Shown here piece by piece: positions 8,018-17,634 of a stretch of DNA of 64,000 nt. The notes beneath the pieces were generated by a model. It did not search any database. It had not been told where the DNA came from and worked only from the letters and a program-made list of their open reading frames with translations. Source of the DNA: Luteimonas marina (GTDB lineage Bacteria > Pseudomonadota > Gammaproteobacteria > Xanthomonadales > Xanthomonadaceae). The position numbers were made by a program, and so were the translations under genes. The stretch spans positions 1 through 64,000 of the forward strand of contig NZ_VOHK01000005.1 in the NCBI RefSeq assembly GCF_007859325.1, read 5' to 3'. Every line of letters starts with the position of its first letter. Within the stretch, counting starts at the first letter, position 1.

Positions 8018-8940
8018 CGCCGACTCCGGACATCGCCGCGCGCGAGGCGCGGCTGGGCCTGCTGGCCGCGCTGGGCACGTTCGCGCTGTGGGGCGTGATG
8101 CCGGCCTACTGGCATGCGCTGAGCGAGGTCCCGCCGCTGCAGGTGGTGATGCACCGCGCGATCTGGTGCGCGGTGCTGGTCAGCGCCTGGCTGACGTGGA
8201 AGCAGGGCCGTGGCTGGCTGGCGGCGGTGCTCTCGCGCCCGCGCCTGGCGGCGATGCTCGGCGTCTCGGGCTGCCTGATCGCGTTCAACTGGAGCCTGTA
8301 CGTGTGGGCGGTCAGCACCGGCCACGTGGTCGAGGCCAGCCTGGGCTACTTCATCAATCCTCTGCTCAACGTGGTGATCGGCGTGCTGTTCCTGCGCGAG
8401 CGGCTGTCGCGCGCGCAATGGGTCGCGGTGCTGCTGGCGATGGTCGGCGTGCTGTGGCTGACCTTCAGCTACGGCAGCTTCCCGTGGATCGCGGTGTCGC
8501 TGGCGGCGTCGTTCGCGTTCTACGGGCTGATCCGCAAGTTCGCCGCGGTCGAACCGGTGACCGGGCTCGGGGTCGAGAACCTGATCGTGTTCCTGCCGGC
8601 GGTCGCGGCGCTGTGGTGGTTCGAGACGCACGGCGACGGCGGTTTCTTCTCGCTGCGCTGGGGCGTGGCGACCGATGCGATGCTGGTGTTCGGCGGCGCG
8701 CTGACCGCGATCCCGTTGATCGGCTTCGCGTTCGCGGTGCGGCGGGTGTCGCTGACCGTGGTCGGCCTGCTGCAGTACATGTCGCCGACGATCCAGCTGC
8801 TGATCGGCGTGTTCGTGCTCGGCGAAACCTTCGGCGGGGAACGCGCGGCCGGCTTCGGCTTCATCTGGGCCGGGCTGGTGGTGTTCGCGCTCGACGGCTA
8901 CCTCGCCGCGCGGCGCAGGATCGTTGCACAGCAGGCATAG
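8014..8940 (+). CDS. rarD: RarD-type EamA transporter
   Basis: A 308-residue integral membrane protein with about ten helices. RarD signatures are TFALWGVMPAYWHAL, VVMHRAIWCA, GHVVEASLGYFINPLLNVVIG and LLQYMSPTIQLLIGV. RarD proteins belong to the DMT superfamily. They are linked by name to chloramphenicol resistance, but the substrate is not known. Translation is coupled to the preceding exporter through an ATGA overlap. The stop codon lies inside the hairpin at 8938-9004. Confidence 0.9.
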   Translation: MTPTPDIAAREARLGLLAALGTFALWGVMPAYWHALSEVPPLQVVMHRAIWCAVLVSAWLTWKQGRGWLAAVLSRPRLAAMLGVSGCLIAFNWSLYVWAVSTGHVVEASLGYFINPLLNVVIGVLFLRERLSRAQWVAVLLAMVGVLWLTFSYGSFPWIAVSLAASFAFYGLIRKFAAVEPVTGLGVENLIVFLPAVAALWWFETHGDGGFFSLRWGVATDAMLVFGGALTAIPLIGFAFAVRRVSLTVVGLLQYMSPTIQLLIGVFVLGETFGGERAAGFGFIWAGLVVFALDGYLAARRRIVAQQA

Positions 8941-9004
8941 GGCGGGCCTCGGCCCGCCTCGGCGACCCGGGCGGACATGCGGTGGCGGGCCGAGGCCTGC
9001 CCTA
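8938..9004. terminator. Bidirectional hairpin spanning both stop codons
   Basis: TAGGGCGGGCCTCGGCCCGCC from 8938 is mirrored by GGCGGGCCGAGGCCTGCCCTA ending at 9004, giving an arm of about 20 bp. The outermost bases of each arm are the stop codons of rarD (TAG, 8938-8940) and of the convergent hydrolase (9002-9004). No U-run follows, so it may act as a roadblock or mRNA-end hairpin. Confidence 0.65.
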
Positions 9005-10075
9005 TGCGGTCAAGGCCAGGGGCTGCGGGCAGAACCGCTTGGGCGAGGCGTTGTCGAGCCAGTCGATCACCGTCGGTGCCAGCAGGTCGAGGCGCATCGG
9101 CAGGCTGATGTGGTCCTCGCCGGGTACTTCGACGTAGTGCGCGCGCGGCGCGGCGGCGGCCAGCGCGCGGCCGTGCGCGACCGGCACGTGCTCGTCCTCG
9201 CGGCCGTGCACCAGCAGCACGCAGGCCGGCACCTGCGCCAATGCGGCGCCGACGTCGATCTTGTCCAGCGGAAGTTCCAGGGCTTCGCCGGCGGTGGCGA
9301 TCGCGCGCTCCAGCGCTTGGTCGTCCATCCGCCAGCGCAGCCAGCGATGGGTGAACTGCTGGGCGACCGTTTCCGGCGCCTTGTGCAGCAGGTGCGGCAC
9401 CATGTCGCGGATCGCGTGGCCGGCGTTGGCGAAGGATTCGATCGCGATCACGTTGTCGACCTGCATGCCCAGTTCGCGCGCGCTGAAGATCGCGGTCGCC
9501 GCGCCGTAGGACACGCCCATCACGTGCAGCGGCCCGACGATCTCGCCCTGCGCGCGCAGGGCCGCGACCGCGTCGGCCACGTCGCGCGCCTCGCGCAGGC
9601 CGTAGCCGGACGGCGCCGCGCCGGAACGGCCGTGGTTGCGCAGGTCGAGGCTGATGGTGCGGTAGCCGGCCTGCGCCAGCTGCAGCGACCACGGCAGCAG
9701 CGAGCCGCCGTCCATCATCCAGCCGTGCAGCAGCAGCACGGTGCCACGCGGCGCGACCGGCCTTGCGGTGGGCGCGTCGAAGTCGAGGCTGAAGTCCATG
9801 CGCCCGCGCTGCGTGCCGTCGGGGCGGTAGGCGTAGTCGAGCCGGTAGGCGCCGGGATCGAACGCGCGCCAGAACAGCGATACGCCCGCGGACGTGGCCA
9901 CGCGCCCTTCGCGATGCGGCAGCCGCGCGATCGCCTGCTCGATGCGCGCGGTCGGCAGCAGCGGCGAGGCGCCGCCGGGCGCGACCAGGCGATGGCTCAG
10001 CGCGCTGCCGCCGTCCGGCCAGGCGAAGCCGGCCAGCAGCAGGCAAGTGCAGAGGATGAGCAGCGCGCGGCGCAT
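9002..10075 (-). CDS. Alpha/beta hydrolase with signal peptide
   Basis: A 357-residue protein. An N-terminal hydrophobic signal (MRRALLILCTCLLLAGFAWP) is followed by about 110 residues of undefined sequence and an alpha/beta-hydrolase fold. TVLLLHGWMMDGG provides the oxyanion region, LRNHGRSG a typical strand-turn, GVSYGAA the nucleophile elbow with Ser, HGREDEHVP the acid, and GEDHISLP the catalytic His. All three catalytic residues are present. It is probably a periplasmic or membrane-anchored esterase/lipase-like enzyme of unknown substrate. The cysteine in the signal could make it a lipoprotein. Confidence 0.8.
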   Translation of the reverse strand: MRRALLILCTCLLLAGFAWPDGGSALSHRLVAPGGASPLLPTARIEQAIARLPHREGRVATSAGVSLFWRAFDPGAYRLDYAYRPDGTQRGRMDFSLDFDAPTARPVAPRGTVLLLHGWMMDGGSLLPWSLQLAQAGYRTISLDLRNHGRSGAAPSGYGLREARDVADAVAALRAQGEIVGPLHVMGVSYGAATAIFSARELGMQVDNVIAIESFANAGHAIRDMVPHLLHKAPETVAQQFTHRWLRWRMDDQALERAIATAGEALELPLDKIDVGAALAQVPACVLLVHGREDEHVPVAHGRALAAAAPRAHYVEVPGEDHISLPMRLDLLAPTVIDWLDNASPKRFCPQPLALTA

Positions 10076-10225
10076 CGGCGGGGGTCCGTGTCGGAAAAAA
10101 GGTTGCAAAGGTTAGGACCGCCGCGCGCGGCCATCTACCGCGTTTCGATGACAATGCGATGACAGCGCGGCCGGCGTTCAGCATTAGAATCGGCGTTTCG
10201 TCTTTCCCCACCTCCGGCAAGCCCC

Positions 10226-11122
10226 ATGACTCCCAGCAACGCATCCCTGCGCGGCAGCATCGTCGCGCTCGTCACGCCCATGCACGAGGACGGCAGCGTC
10301 GACTACCCGGCGCTGCGCAAGCTGATCGACTGGCACGTCGACGAAGGCACCGACGGCATCGGCGTGGTCGGCACGACCGGCGAATCGCCGACGGTCGACG
10401 TCGAGGAACACTGCGAGATCATCCGCGTGGCGGTCGAGCAGGCCGCCGGGCGCGTGCCGGTGATGGCCGGCTGCGGCGGCAACTCCACCGCCGAGGCGAT
10501 CGCGCTGGCGCGGTTCGCGAAGCAGGTCGGCGCCGACAGCCAGCTGCAGGTCGTGCCCTACTACAACAAGCCCGGCCAGGAAGGGCTGTACCGCCACTTC
10601 AAGGCGATCGCCGAGGCCACCGGCGAGCTGCCGATCGTGCTCTACAACGTGCCGGGCCGCTCGGTCGCGGACATGCAGCACGACACCGTGCTGCGGCTGG
10701 CGCAGGTGCCGGGCGTGGTCGGCATCAAGGAGGCCACCGGCAACCTCGAGCGCGCGCAGTGGCTGATCCGCGACGTGCCCGAAGGCTTCGCCGTGTACTC
10801 GGGCGACGACGCCACCGCCGTCGCGCTGATGCTGTGCGGCGGCCACGGCAACGTCAGCGTCACCGCCAACCTCGCGCCGCGGCTGATGCGCGAACTGTGC
10901 GCGGCGGCGCTGGCCGGCGACGCGGCGCGGGCGATGGCCATCCAGCTGCGGCTGCTGCCGGTACACAAGCAATTGTTCGTCGAGGCCAACCCGATCCCGG
11001 TGAAGTGGGCGATGGCGCGCATGGGTCTGTGCGGCGGCGCGCTGCGCCTGCCGATGACCGAACTCGATGCGGCGAACCAGCCGAAGGTGGAAGCCGCGCT
11101 GCAGTCGGCCGGACTCCTGTAG
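10226..11122 (+). CDS. dapA: 4-hydroxy-tetrahydrodipicolinate synthase
   Basis: This enzyme condenses pyruvate with aspartate semialdehyde in the first committed step of the lysine/diaminopimelate pathway. The 298 residues match the family length. Key sites are GTTGESPT near residue 44 (Thr pair), YYNKPGQEG and YNVPGRS with the proton-relay Tyr, and [10 protein letters not shown] with the Schiff-base Lys near residue 163. The protein is cytosolic and normally tetrameric. The ribosome site is weak. It stands alone, convergent with the molybdenum hydroxylase cluster. Confidence 0.96.
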   Translation: MTPSNASLRGSIVALVTPMHEDGSVDYPALRKLIDWHVDEGTDGIGVVGTTGESPTVDVEEHCEIIRVAVEQAAGRVPVMAGCGGNSTAEAIALARFAKQVGADSQLQVVPYYNKPGQEGLYRHFKAIAEATGELPIVLYNVPGRSVADMQHDTVLRLAQVPGVVGIKEATGNLERAQWLIRDVPEGFAVYSGDDATAVALMLCGGHGNVSVTANLAPRLMRELCAAALAGDAARAMAIQLRLLPVHKQLFVEANPIPVKWAMARMGLCGGALRLPMTELDAANQPKVEAALQSAGLL

Positions 11123-11168
11123 CCCGCCGCACGATCGCCGCGCGCCGCCCCTGGGCCGGCGGCCTGCG

Positions 11169-11744
11169 TCAGACGCCCGCGCAGGGCGCGCCGCCGTCCA
11201 TCCAGGTCCTGAACGCGGCGACGAAGTCGGCGTGCGGCACCGGGACCGGCGCGCGCCGGCCGCCCGGTTCCCAACCCCACAGCACCAGGGCGTCCCCGGT
11301 GACGTGCTCGAGCATCGCGTCGAGGTCGCGTCCGCCGGTGCTGTCCTTGTCCTTGATCATCGCGCACAGTTCCGCCGCGGGCAGGCCGATCCACGCCATC
11401 TTCCGGTCGGGCGGCGGCAGCGCCCAGTGCGGCGCGCCCGGGGGCGCATGCGGGCCGTAGCTGTCGGGCGGGTTCTTCTCGCCGTGGCAGGCGCTGCAGG
11501 GCAAGCCCGGCGCGCCATGGCCTTCCGGCCCGCGCACCACGCCCTGCGCATGCGGGGCCTGGGCGTCGAACTGCAGCGGCTGGTCGCCGGGGATATGGCA
11601 GTTGCTGCAGCGTGGATGCTGGAACACCTGCTCGATGGTGGCGAAGGCCTGCAGCGCCTGCGCCTGCTGCTCGGGCGTGGCCTTCGGGCCACAGGCCACC
11701 AGCAGGAGGCAGGCCGCAACCAGCGCGATGCGTGCAGTCGTCAT
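11169..11744 (-). CDS. Di-heme c-type cytochrome lipoprotein of the molybdenum hydroxylase cluster
   Basis: A 191-residue lipoprotein (lipobox LLVACG near residue 18) with two heme-c motifs, CSNCH near residue 47 and CSACH near residue 83. A third region around GLPAAELCAMIKD is reminiscent of the subunit often annotated as an isoquinoline 1-oxidoreductase subunit. It follows the MoCo subunit gene with a gap of only ten bases. By context it should accept electrons from the 2Fe-2S/MoCo enzyme in the periplasm and pass them to the respiratory chain. That electron path is inferred from gene order. Confidence 0.82.
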   Translation of the reverse strand: MTTARIALVAACLLLVACGPKATPEQQAQALQAFATIEQVFQHPRCSNCHIPGDQPLQFDAQAPHAQGVVRGPEGHGAPGLPCSACHGEKNPPDSYGPHAPPGAPHWALPPPDRKMAWIGLPAAELCAMIKDKDSTGGRDLDAMLEHVTGDALVLWGWEPGGRRAPVPVPHADFVAAFRTWMDGGAPCAGV

Positions 11745-11754
11745 GGCCCTCTCC

Positions 11755-13953
11755 TCACGTCGCCGCCGCGGGCGCGGCGCTCGTTTCCGACAGCCGCAGC
11801 GGCAGCTCGCGCAGGCGTTGCCCGGTCAGCGCGAACACCGCGTTGGCCACCGCCGGCGCGATCGGCGGCGTGCCGGGTTCGCCGACGCCGCCCATCCGCG
11901 CCTGGCTGGGCACGATGTGGGTTTCGACCACCGGCATCTCGTCCAGCCGCAGCACGCGGTAGTCGTGGTAGTTCGACTCCTGCACTTGTCCATCCTTCAG
12001 CGTCAGCGCCGAATGCAGCGCCGCGCCCAGGCCGAAGGCGACGCCCGACTCGATCTGCGCCGCGACCCCGGCCGGGTTCACCGCCGGCCCGCAGTCGATC
12101 GCGCAGACCACGCGATGCACGCGGATGCGCCCGTCCTCGACCGATACTTCCGCCGCCTGCGCGACCACGCTGCCGAACGATTCATGCACGGCGATGCCGT
12201 GGCCGCGGCCCTGCGCCGCCGGCGTGCCCCAGCCGAACTTCTCCGCGGCGAGGTCGAGCGCGGCAAGATGCCGCGGATGGTCCTTCAGCAGCGTGCGGCG
12301 ATAGGCGACCGGATCCTGCCCCGCCGCATGCGCGAGTTCGTCGACGAAGCCCTCCATCACGAAGCCGTTGACGCTGTGCCCGACCGAGCGCCACCACAGC
12401 ACCGGGATGCCAGTGACCGGCGAATGCAGGTCGACGCGATGCGCCGCGGCGCCGAGCACGTAGGGCGAATCGGCGACGCCCTCGGTGGAGGTGGTGTCGA
12501 CGCCGTCCTTGACCATCATCGCTTCCATGAAGGTGCCGGCCATGATCGACTGCCCCACCAGCACCTGGTGCCAGGCCACCGGCAGGCCGTCGGCGCCGAG
12601 GCCGACGCGCAGCTTCTCGACGAACGCGGAGCGGTAATAGCCGCCGCGGGTGTCGTCCTCGCGCGTCCACACCGTCTTGACCGGCACGCCGGCGGCCTTC
12701 GCGACCTCCACCGCTTCGCTGACCACGTCCGAGGTCGGCGTCGCGCGGCGACCGAAGCCGCCGCCGAGGAACGGCGTGTGGATGCGGATCTTCTCCGGCG
12801 GGATGCCGAGGATGCGCGCGGCGTTGTTCTGGTCCAGGGTCGGGAACTGCGTGCCGCACCAGATGTCGCACTCGCCGCCTTCGAGCTTCACCGTGCAGTT
12901 CAGCGGTTCCATCGCCGCATGCGCGAGGTAGGGCACGGCGTATTCGGCCTCCACGGTCTTCGCCGCGCCTTCCAGCGCCGCGGCGACGTCACCGGCGCGG
13001 GCCGCGACCGGACCCTCGGTGCCGGCCAGCGCCGCGAACTCGCTGCGCAGGGCCGCGCTGTCGAGCGCGCCGTGTTCGCCGCGGTCCCATTCGACCTGCA
13101 GCGCATCGCGGCCGAGCTTCGCCGCCCAGTAATGGTCGGCGATCACCGCCACGCCGCTGGGCACCTGCACCACGTCGCGCACGCCGGGCACGGCCTTCGC
13201 CGCGGTGGCGTCGAACGATTTCACCTTGCCGCCGAACACCGGCGCATGCGCGACCACCGCGGTCCTGAGCCCGTCGAACTGGATGTCCATGCCGAACTTC
13301 GCGCGGCCGGTGATCTTCTCCGGCGTGTCGAGGCGTTTGGTGGGCTTGCCGATCACGGCCCACTGGCCCGGGGCCTTGAGCTTGAGCGTGGCCGGGTCCG
13401 GCGGCGCGAGCCTGCCCGCGGCCTCGGCCAGTTCACCGTAGCGCAGGCGCTGCGTGCCGGCCACGACCACGCCGTTTTCCGCCTTGAGTTCCGCGACCGG
13501 CAGGCCGGTGCGTTCGGCCGCGGCCTGCAGCAGCATGGCGCGCGCGGTGGCGCCCGCCTGCCGGTAGCGGTCGAACTCGGACCAGGTGGTGGTCGAACCG
13601 CCGGTGCCCTGCATGCCGAACACCGGGCTGAAGTAGGCCTTGTCGGCCGGACCATGCTCGACGCGGAGCTTCGACCAGTCGGCATCGAGTTCCTCGGCGA
13701 TCAGCATCGGCAGCGTGGTCCAGATGCCCTGCCCCATCTCCGCGTGCGCGAGCAGCACGGTCACGGTGTCGTCGGGCGCCACGCGCAGGAATGCGTTGGG
13801 CGCGAACTCGGGGGCGGGCGCAGCCCCGGCCTCCTCCTGCGCCATCGCGAAGCGCCCTGCCCCGGGCACGGCGAAGGCGACCACCAGTCCACCGCCGGCG
13901 AGCGCGCCGGTGCGGAGGAAGTCGCGACGGGAAAACTTGCTGGCGAGGTTCAC
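11755..13953 (-). CDS. Molybdopterin-binding subunit of an isoquinoline 1-oxidoreductase-type dehydrogenase
   Basis: The 732-residue catalytic subunit of a periplasmic xanthine-dehydrogenase-family hydroxylase. A Tat signal (SRRDFLRTG) starts the protein. Then come LLAHAEMGQGIWT, the duplicated Ald_Xan_dh_C2 regions with GTGGST and PFLGGGFGRRATPTSD, and near the C-terminus GGVGEPGTPPIAPAV with the catalytic Glu. This split of a long IorB-like subunit with a small 2Fe-2S partner is typical of enzymes that hydroxylate N-heterocycles or oxidise aldehydes. The true substrate cannot be assigned. It is the middle gene of an operon with the 2Fe-2S subunit and the cytochrome. Confidence 0.9.
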   Translation of the reverse strand: MNLASKFSRRDFLRTGALAGGGLVVAFAVPGAGRFAMAQEEAGAAPAPEFAPNAFLRVAPDDTVTVLLAHAEMGQGIWTTLPMLIAEELDADWSKLRVEHGPADKAYFSPVFGMQGTGGSTTTWSEFDRYRQAGATARAMLLQAAAERTGLPVAELKAENGVVVAGTQRLRYGELAEAAGRLAPPDPATLKLKAPGQWAVIGKPTKRLDTPEKITGRAKFGMDIQFDGLRTAVVAHAPVFGGKVKSFDATAAKAVPGVRDVVQVPSGVAVIADHYWAAKLGRDALQVEWDRGEHGALDSAALRSEFAALAGTEGPVAARAGDVAAALEGAAKTVEAEYAVPYLAHAAMEPLNCTVKLEGGECDIWCGTQFPTLDQNNAARILGIPPEKIRIHTPFLGGGFGRRATPTSDVVSEAVEVAKAAGVPVKTVWTREDDTRGGYYRSAFVEKLRVGLGADGLPVAWHQVLVGQSIMAGTFMEAMMVKDGVDTTSTEGVADSPYVLGAAAHRVDLHSPVTGIPVLWWRSVGHSVNGFVMEGFVDELAHAAGQDPVAYRRTLLKDHPRHLAALDLAAEKFGWGTPAAQGRGHGIAVHESFGSVVAQAAEVSVEDGRIRVHRVVCAIDCGPAVNPAGVAAQIESGVAFGLGAALHSALTLKDGQVQESNYHDYRVLRLDEMPVVETHIVPSQARMGGVGEPGTPPIAPAVANAVFALTGQRLRELPLRLSETSAAPAAAT

Positions 13954-14017
13954 GGGAAGGATCTCCGTCGAACGGCGGGGAATGCAGCGCGTGGCGGCGC
14001 CGCGGGGATCGCGGGAA

Positions 14018-14473
14018 TCAGGCCTTGCCGAGTTCGGCCGCGCGATGCACGGCCGCGCGGATGCGCTGGTAGGTGCCGCAGCGGCAGAGGTTGCCCGACA
14101 GCGCGTGGTCGATGTCCTCGTCGCTGGGCGCCGGCACCTCGGCCAGCAGCGCGACCGCGGACATGATCTGTCCGGACTGGCAGTAGCCGCACTGCACCAC
14201 GTCCAGCTCGGCCCAGGCGCGCTGCACCGGATGGCTGCCGTCGGCCGAGAGGCCTTCGATCGTGGTGATCTGCCTGCCGGCGACGGCCTCCACCGGCGTC
14301 ACGCAGCTGCGCAACGGCGATCCGTCGACATGGACCGTGCAGGCGCCGCATTGCGCGATGCCGCAGCCGAACTTGGTGCCGGTCATGCCCAGCAGGTCGC
14401 GCAGGACCCACAGCAGGGGCATGTCCGGTGGGGCATCGACCTCGTGTTCGGAACCGTTGACCTGCAGCTTCAT
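14018..14473 (-). CDS. 2Fe-2S subunit of the molybdenum hydroxylase (IorA-like)
   Basis: A 151-residue protein with two [2Fe-2S] clusters. The plant-ferredoxin-type domain has Cys37, Cys42, Cys45 and Cys57 ([10 protein letters not shown] then RSC). The all-helical C-terminal domain has CGYC near residue 95 and CRC near residue 130. There is no signal peptide, as expected if it is exported by riding with its Tat-tagged partner. An AGGGAG box precedes the ATG. As first gene of the operon it faces the divergent xdhC across 230 bases. Confidence 0.93.
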   Translation of the reverse strand: MKLQVNGSEHEVDAPPDMPLLWVLRDLLGMTGTKFGCGIAQCGACTVHVDGSPLRSCVTPVEAVAGRQITTIEGLSADGSHPVQRAWAELDVVQCGYCQSGQIMSAVALLAEVPAPSDEDIDHALSGNLCRCGTYQRIRAAVHRAAELGKA

Positions 14474-14703
14474 CGGCAACTCCCTGGCGATGGCTTGGGA
14501 TGCTTCGACAGTACTCCCGGACGCCGTCGTCCGCCAGCGTCCTGCGTGGATTTCGCGACGGATCACGTCGCCACCGGCGATTGTCCCGGAAATGCGCATG
14601 CCCGATCGCGGTCGATGGCGTGCGCGCGAAACGCTGCGCAGGCGTCCGGGCAACGGCGATCGTCGTCTTGCACGGCGATGGCGCCTGCGCCATCGTGGCC
14701 GGC
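14474..14703. promoter_or_regulatory. Divergent promoter region of the molybdenum hydroxylase and its maturation genes
   Basis: 230 bases separate the diverging 2Fe-2S subunit and xdhC genes and must hold both promoters. No operator or box could be named with confidence. Confidence 0.4.
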
Positions 14704-15675
14704 ATGTCCGTCCATCGCCACGTGCTCGAGGCTTCCGCGCAGGCCAGCGAAGCCGATACGCCTGCCGCACTGGCCGTCGTGGTCGGAACCGAAGGCTCCA
14801 CCTACGTGCGCCGCGGCGCGATGGCGCTGTTCGGCGAAGCGGGACCGGAAGCGGGCTGGTTGAGCGGCGGCTGCCTGGAGCCGGAGATCGCCCTGCGCGC
14901 GAAGCAGGCGATCGACGCCGCGCGTCTGGGCTGGATGGAGATCGACACCCGCGACGACGAGGACCTGCTGTCGGGCTCGGCGCCGGGATGCCGCGGCCGG
15001 CTGCGCATCGCGCTGCTGCCGCTGCGCGCGTTGCCGGGCTGGTCGACCCTGGTGCAGGCCTGGCTGCGGCGCGAGGGCGAACTGCGATTGCAGGTGCACG
15101 CCGAAGGGACCGTGGCCGCGCAGATCAGCGGGCGCCACAGCGACTGGTCGCTGGCCACCGATGCATTGCCGTGGCCCGCGATGGAGATGGTGGCGATCCG
15201 GGTGCCGGCGCCATCGGCGATCGCGGTCTTCGGCGCGGGTCCGGAGACCGCGATGCTGCTGCCGCTGCTGCGGCAGCTGGGCTGGATGACGCTGGTCGTC
15301 GAGCGACGGCAGCGCTGGCTGCCGGCCGCCGCCCTCGGCGACCGGACGCTGGACGCCACCCCGCAGGTCGGCGTGGCGGCGCTCGGCGAGGCGCGGGTCG
15401 ACGCCGCGCTGGTGATGCACCACAACTTCGAACTCGACCGCGAGGCCCTGGCGGCGCTGGCGGCGACCGACCTGCCCTACATCGGCCTGCTGGGACCACA
15501 TCGCCGCCGCGACGACCTGTTCAAGCTGCTCGCGGCGCACGAGCGCGAACGTTTGTCCGCGCGCCTGCATTCGCCGGTCGGACTGCCGCTCGGCGGACAG
15601 GGGCCGGAAGCGATCGCGCTCAGCATCGCCGCGCAGCTGCAGGCCTGGCGCGCCGGGCGCGGCGACGGGGAATGA
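14704..15675 (+). CDS. XdhC-family molybdenum cofactor maturation protein
   Basis: XdhC proteins bind MoCo, promote its sulfuration and insert it into hydroxylases of the xanthine dehydrogenase family. This 323-residue protein has the N-terminal domain with [18 protein letters not shown] and [12 protein letters not shown] (conserved Cys), and a C-terminal Rossmann-like domain with [33 protein letters not shown] and the late [16 protein letters not shown]. It acts in the cytoplasm, presumably on the divergently encoded enzyme. An upstream in-frame ATG exists, but the conserved region begins shortly after 14704. Confidence 0.87.
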   Translation: MSVHRHVLEASAQASEADTPAALAVVVGTEGSTYVRRGAMALFGEAGPEAGWLSGGCLEPEIALRAKQAIDAARLGWMEIDTRDDEDLLSGSAPGCRGRLRIALLPLRALPGWSTLVQAWLRREGELRLQVHAEGTVAAQISGRHSDWSLATDALPWPAMEMVAIRVPAPSAIAVFGAGPETAMLLPLLRQLGWMTLVVERRQRWLPAAALGDRTLDATPQVGVAALGEARVDAALVMHHNFELDREALAALAATDLPYIGLLGPHRRRDDLFKLLAAHERERLSARLHSPVGLPLGGQGPEAIALSIAAQLQAWRAGRGDGE

Positions 15676-16295
15676 GTGCGGCGCCCGCCACGTCGCACGC
15701 GGCGCTGCTGCTGGCGGCGGGCGGCAGCCGCCGGCTCGGGCGGCCGAAGCAGTTGCTCACGCGCGATGGCGAGACGCTGGTGCATCGCGCCGCGCGCCTG
15801 CTGCGCGAAACCGCGCCGCAGCGACTGCTGATCGTCGTCGGCGCACGCCGCGACGCGATCGAAGCCGCCGTCGCCGGCCTCGATGCCGAAGCGGTGGCCA
15901 ACGACGACTGGCAGGCTGGCCTGTCCGGCAGCCTGCGCTCGGCGGCGCGGGCGATGGCGGGGTTCGACGGCATGATCCTGGTCGCGGCCTGCGACCAGCC
16001 CGCGATGGACAGGCAGCACCTGCTGGCGCTGCTGGCGGGCGCACGCGATGCCGCGTCGCATTGCGCGGCGACCCTGCACGATGGCCTGCCGGGAATCCCG
16101 GCGGCGGTGCCGGCCGCCTGGCTGACGCAGGCGGCGCAGGCCGGGGATCGCGGCCTCGCCGCGCGCCTGCGCGCGCTGCCGCGCGAGACGCTGTTCCTGC
16201 TCGATGCGCCGGCGCTGGCGTTCGACATCGACACGCCGGCCGATGTCGACGCCGCGATCGCGCGCGGCTGGCTGGATCCGCCCGCCGCGCGCTGA
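15672..16295 (+). CDS. MobA-like NTP transferase (MocA-type MoCo cytidylyltransferase)
   Basis: A 207-residue cytosolic enzyme. LLLAAGGSRRLGRPKQLL near residue 12 is the nucleotide-binding loop of the NTP_transf_3 family, VACDQPAMD the metal/NTP site, and PALAFDIDTPADVDAA the C-terminal hallmark. Members next to xdhC are usually MocA, which converts molybdopterin-Mo to the cytosine dinucleotide form used by Ior/Xdh-type enzymes. The start overlaps the xdhC stop as ATGA and has a GGGG box, so translation is coupled. Confidence 0.87.
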   Translation: MSAAPATSHAALLLAAGGSRRLGRPKQLLTRDGETLVHRAARLLRETAPQRLLIVVGARRDAIEAAVAGLDAEAVANDDWQAGLSGSLRSAARAMAGFDGMILVAACDQPAMDRQHLLALLAGARDAASHCAATLHDGLPGIPAAVPAAWLTQAAQAGDRGLAARLRALPRETLFLLDAPALAFDIDTPADVDAAIARGWLDPPAAR

Positions 16296-16304
16296 CGCCT
16301 GCGC

Positions 16305-17621
16305 TCAGGCCGCGCGCAGCGCGTCGGTCACCGGCAGCGTCGCAGCGCGCAGCGCGGGGAACAGGCCGCCGACGAAGCCGATCGCCAGCGCCCACTTCAG
16401 GCCCTGCCAGAGCAGGTCGGGCGAGACCTTGAACTCGAAGCTCAGGCTGGCCACGCCGCCGGCCACGGTCGACGCGGTGTAGCCGTTGAAGACCAGCCAG
16501 GCCAGCAAGCCGCCGAGCAGGCCGCCGATCGCCGCCAGCAGCATCGTCTCCAGCATCACCGCCACCACTACCGGCATGCCGCGGAAGCCGATCGCGCGCA
16601 GCGTGGCGATCTCCCGCGCGCGCGAGGCGACGGTGGCGAACATGGTGTTGAGCGCGCCGAACACCGCGCCGATGGCCATGATCGAGCCGACCACGATGCC
16701 GATGATGCGCAGCACCTTGCTGATGGCCTCGGACTGCTTGCTGAAGTACTCGCGCGTGGTGTCGGCCTCGACCTGCAGGCGCGGGTCCGCCGCCAGCGTG
16801 GCCTTGAAGGCGTTGAAGGCCTTGGCGTCGGTCAGCTTCGCGAACACCGAGGCGCGGCTGCTGCCGCGGCGGTAGGCACTGGAGACGATCTCGCCGTCGG
16901 CCCACATCTCCGATTCCATCGCGTCGCCGGACTCGAACACGCCGACCACGGTCCAGACCTGGTTGCCCAGGCGCAGTTCCTTGCCCGGATCGAGCCCGGC
17001 GAACTGGCGCCGCGCGCCCTTGCCGACCACCAGCTCGCGCCGGCCCGGCTCGAACTTGCGGCCTTCGACCAGCTTCACGCCGGGTCGCACCACCCAGGCC
17101 ATGTCGCCGACGCCGCGCAGGGTCACGCTGCCCTCCTCGCCGTCGCTGCGCGGCACGTTGGCCGAGACCACCAGTTCCGCCGAGGCCAGCGGGCGGCCCT
17201 CGGCGTCGCGCGCGATCTCCGGCGCGCGTTCGATCGTGGTGATCTGGTCGCGCGAGAGCACCGACATCAGCTCCGCCGACGAACCGCCGCGCAGCACGAT
17301 CGCGGTGTCGTCGGTGCCGCTGCTGCTGACCGTGTGGCGATAACCTTCCGCCATCGCCAGCAGCGCGACCAGCACGCCGACCACGCCGGCGATGCCAATC
17401 ACCACCACCGACGAGGCGCCCAGGCGCTGTGCCAGCGTGCTGACGCCGACGCGCGTCACCGACGCCGCCTGGCGCCCGCTGCGGGTGAACGCCATCCACA
17501 GCGCGAACAGCACCGCGATACCGAGCAGCGCCGGCCACGGCAGGACGATCCAGGCCGCGAGGAACACGGCCAGCAGCAGGAACAGGCCGAACCCGCGCAG
17601 GAACGATTTGATGAGCGTCAT
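16305..17621 (-). CDS. MacB-like ABC transporter permease (FtsX domain), second permease
   Basis: A 438-residue inner-membrane protein. Two N-terminal hydrophobic stretches (LFLLLAVFLAAWIVL and LLGIAVLFALWMAF) precede a third helix (VVVIGIAGVVGVLVALLAM). A large periplasmic MacB_PCD-type domain covers about residues 85-290, and three C-terminal helices form the FtsX domain with AREIATLRAIGF. The extra N-terminal helix pair is longer than in most permeases of this class. It is the last gene of a minus-strand operon with the adaptor, ATPase and first permease. Confidence 0.87.
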   Translation of the reverse strand: MTLIKSFLRGFGLFLLLAVFLAAWIVLPWPALLGIAVLFALWMAFTRSGRQAASVTRVGVSTLAQRLGASSVVVIGIAGVVGVLVALLAMAEGYRHTVSSSGTDDTAIVLRGGSSAELMSVLSRDQITTIERAPEIARDAEGRPLASAELVVSANVPRSDGEEGSVTLRGVGDMAWVVRPGVKLVEGRKFEPGRRELVVGKGARRQFAGLDPGKELRLGNQVWTVVGVFESGDAMESEMWADGEIVSSAYRRGSSRASVFAKLTDAKAFNAFKATLAADPRLQVEADTTREYFSKQSEAISKVLRIIGIVVGSIMAIGAVFGALNTMFATVASRAREIATLRAIGFRGMPVVVAVMLETMLLAAIGGLLGGLLAWLVFNGYTASTVAGGVASLSFEFKVSPDLLWQGLKWALAIGFVGGLFPALRAATLPVTDALRAA

Positions 17622-17634
17622 CTGAGTTCTCCCG

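Noticed and set aside
11602..14166. Plus-strand frame of about 850 codons opposite the molybdenum hydroxylase
   Set aside because: Arg/His/Gly-rich antisense shadow of the MoCo subunit. The minus strand carries clear catalytic motifs.
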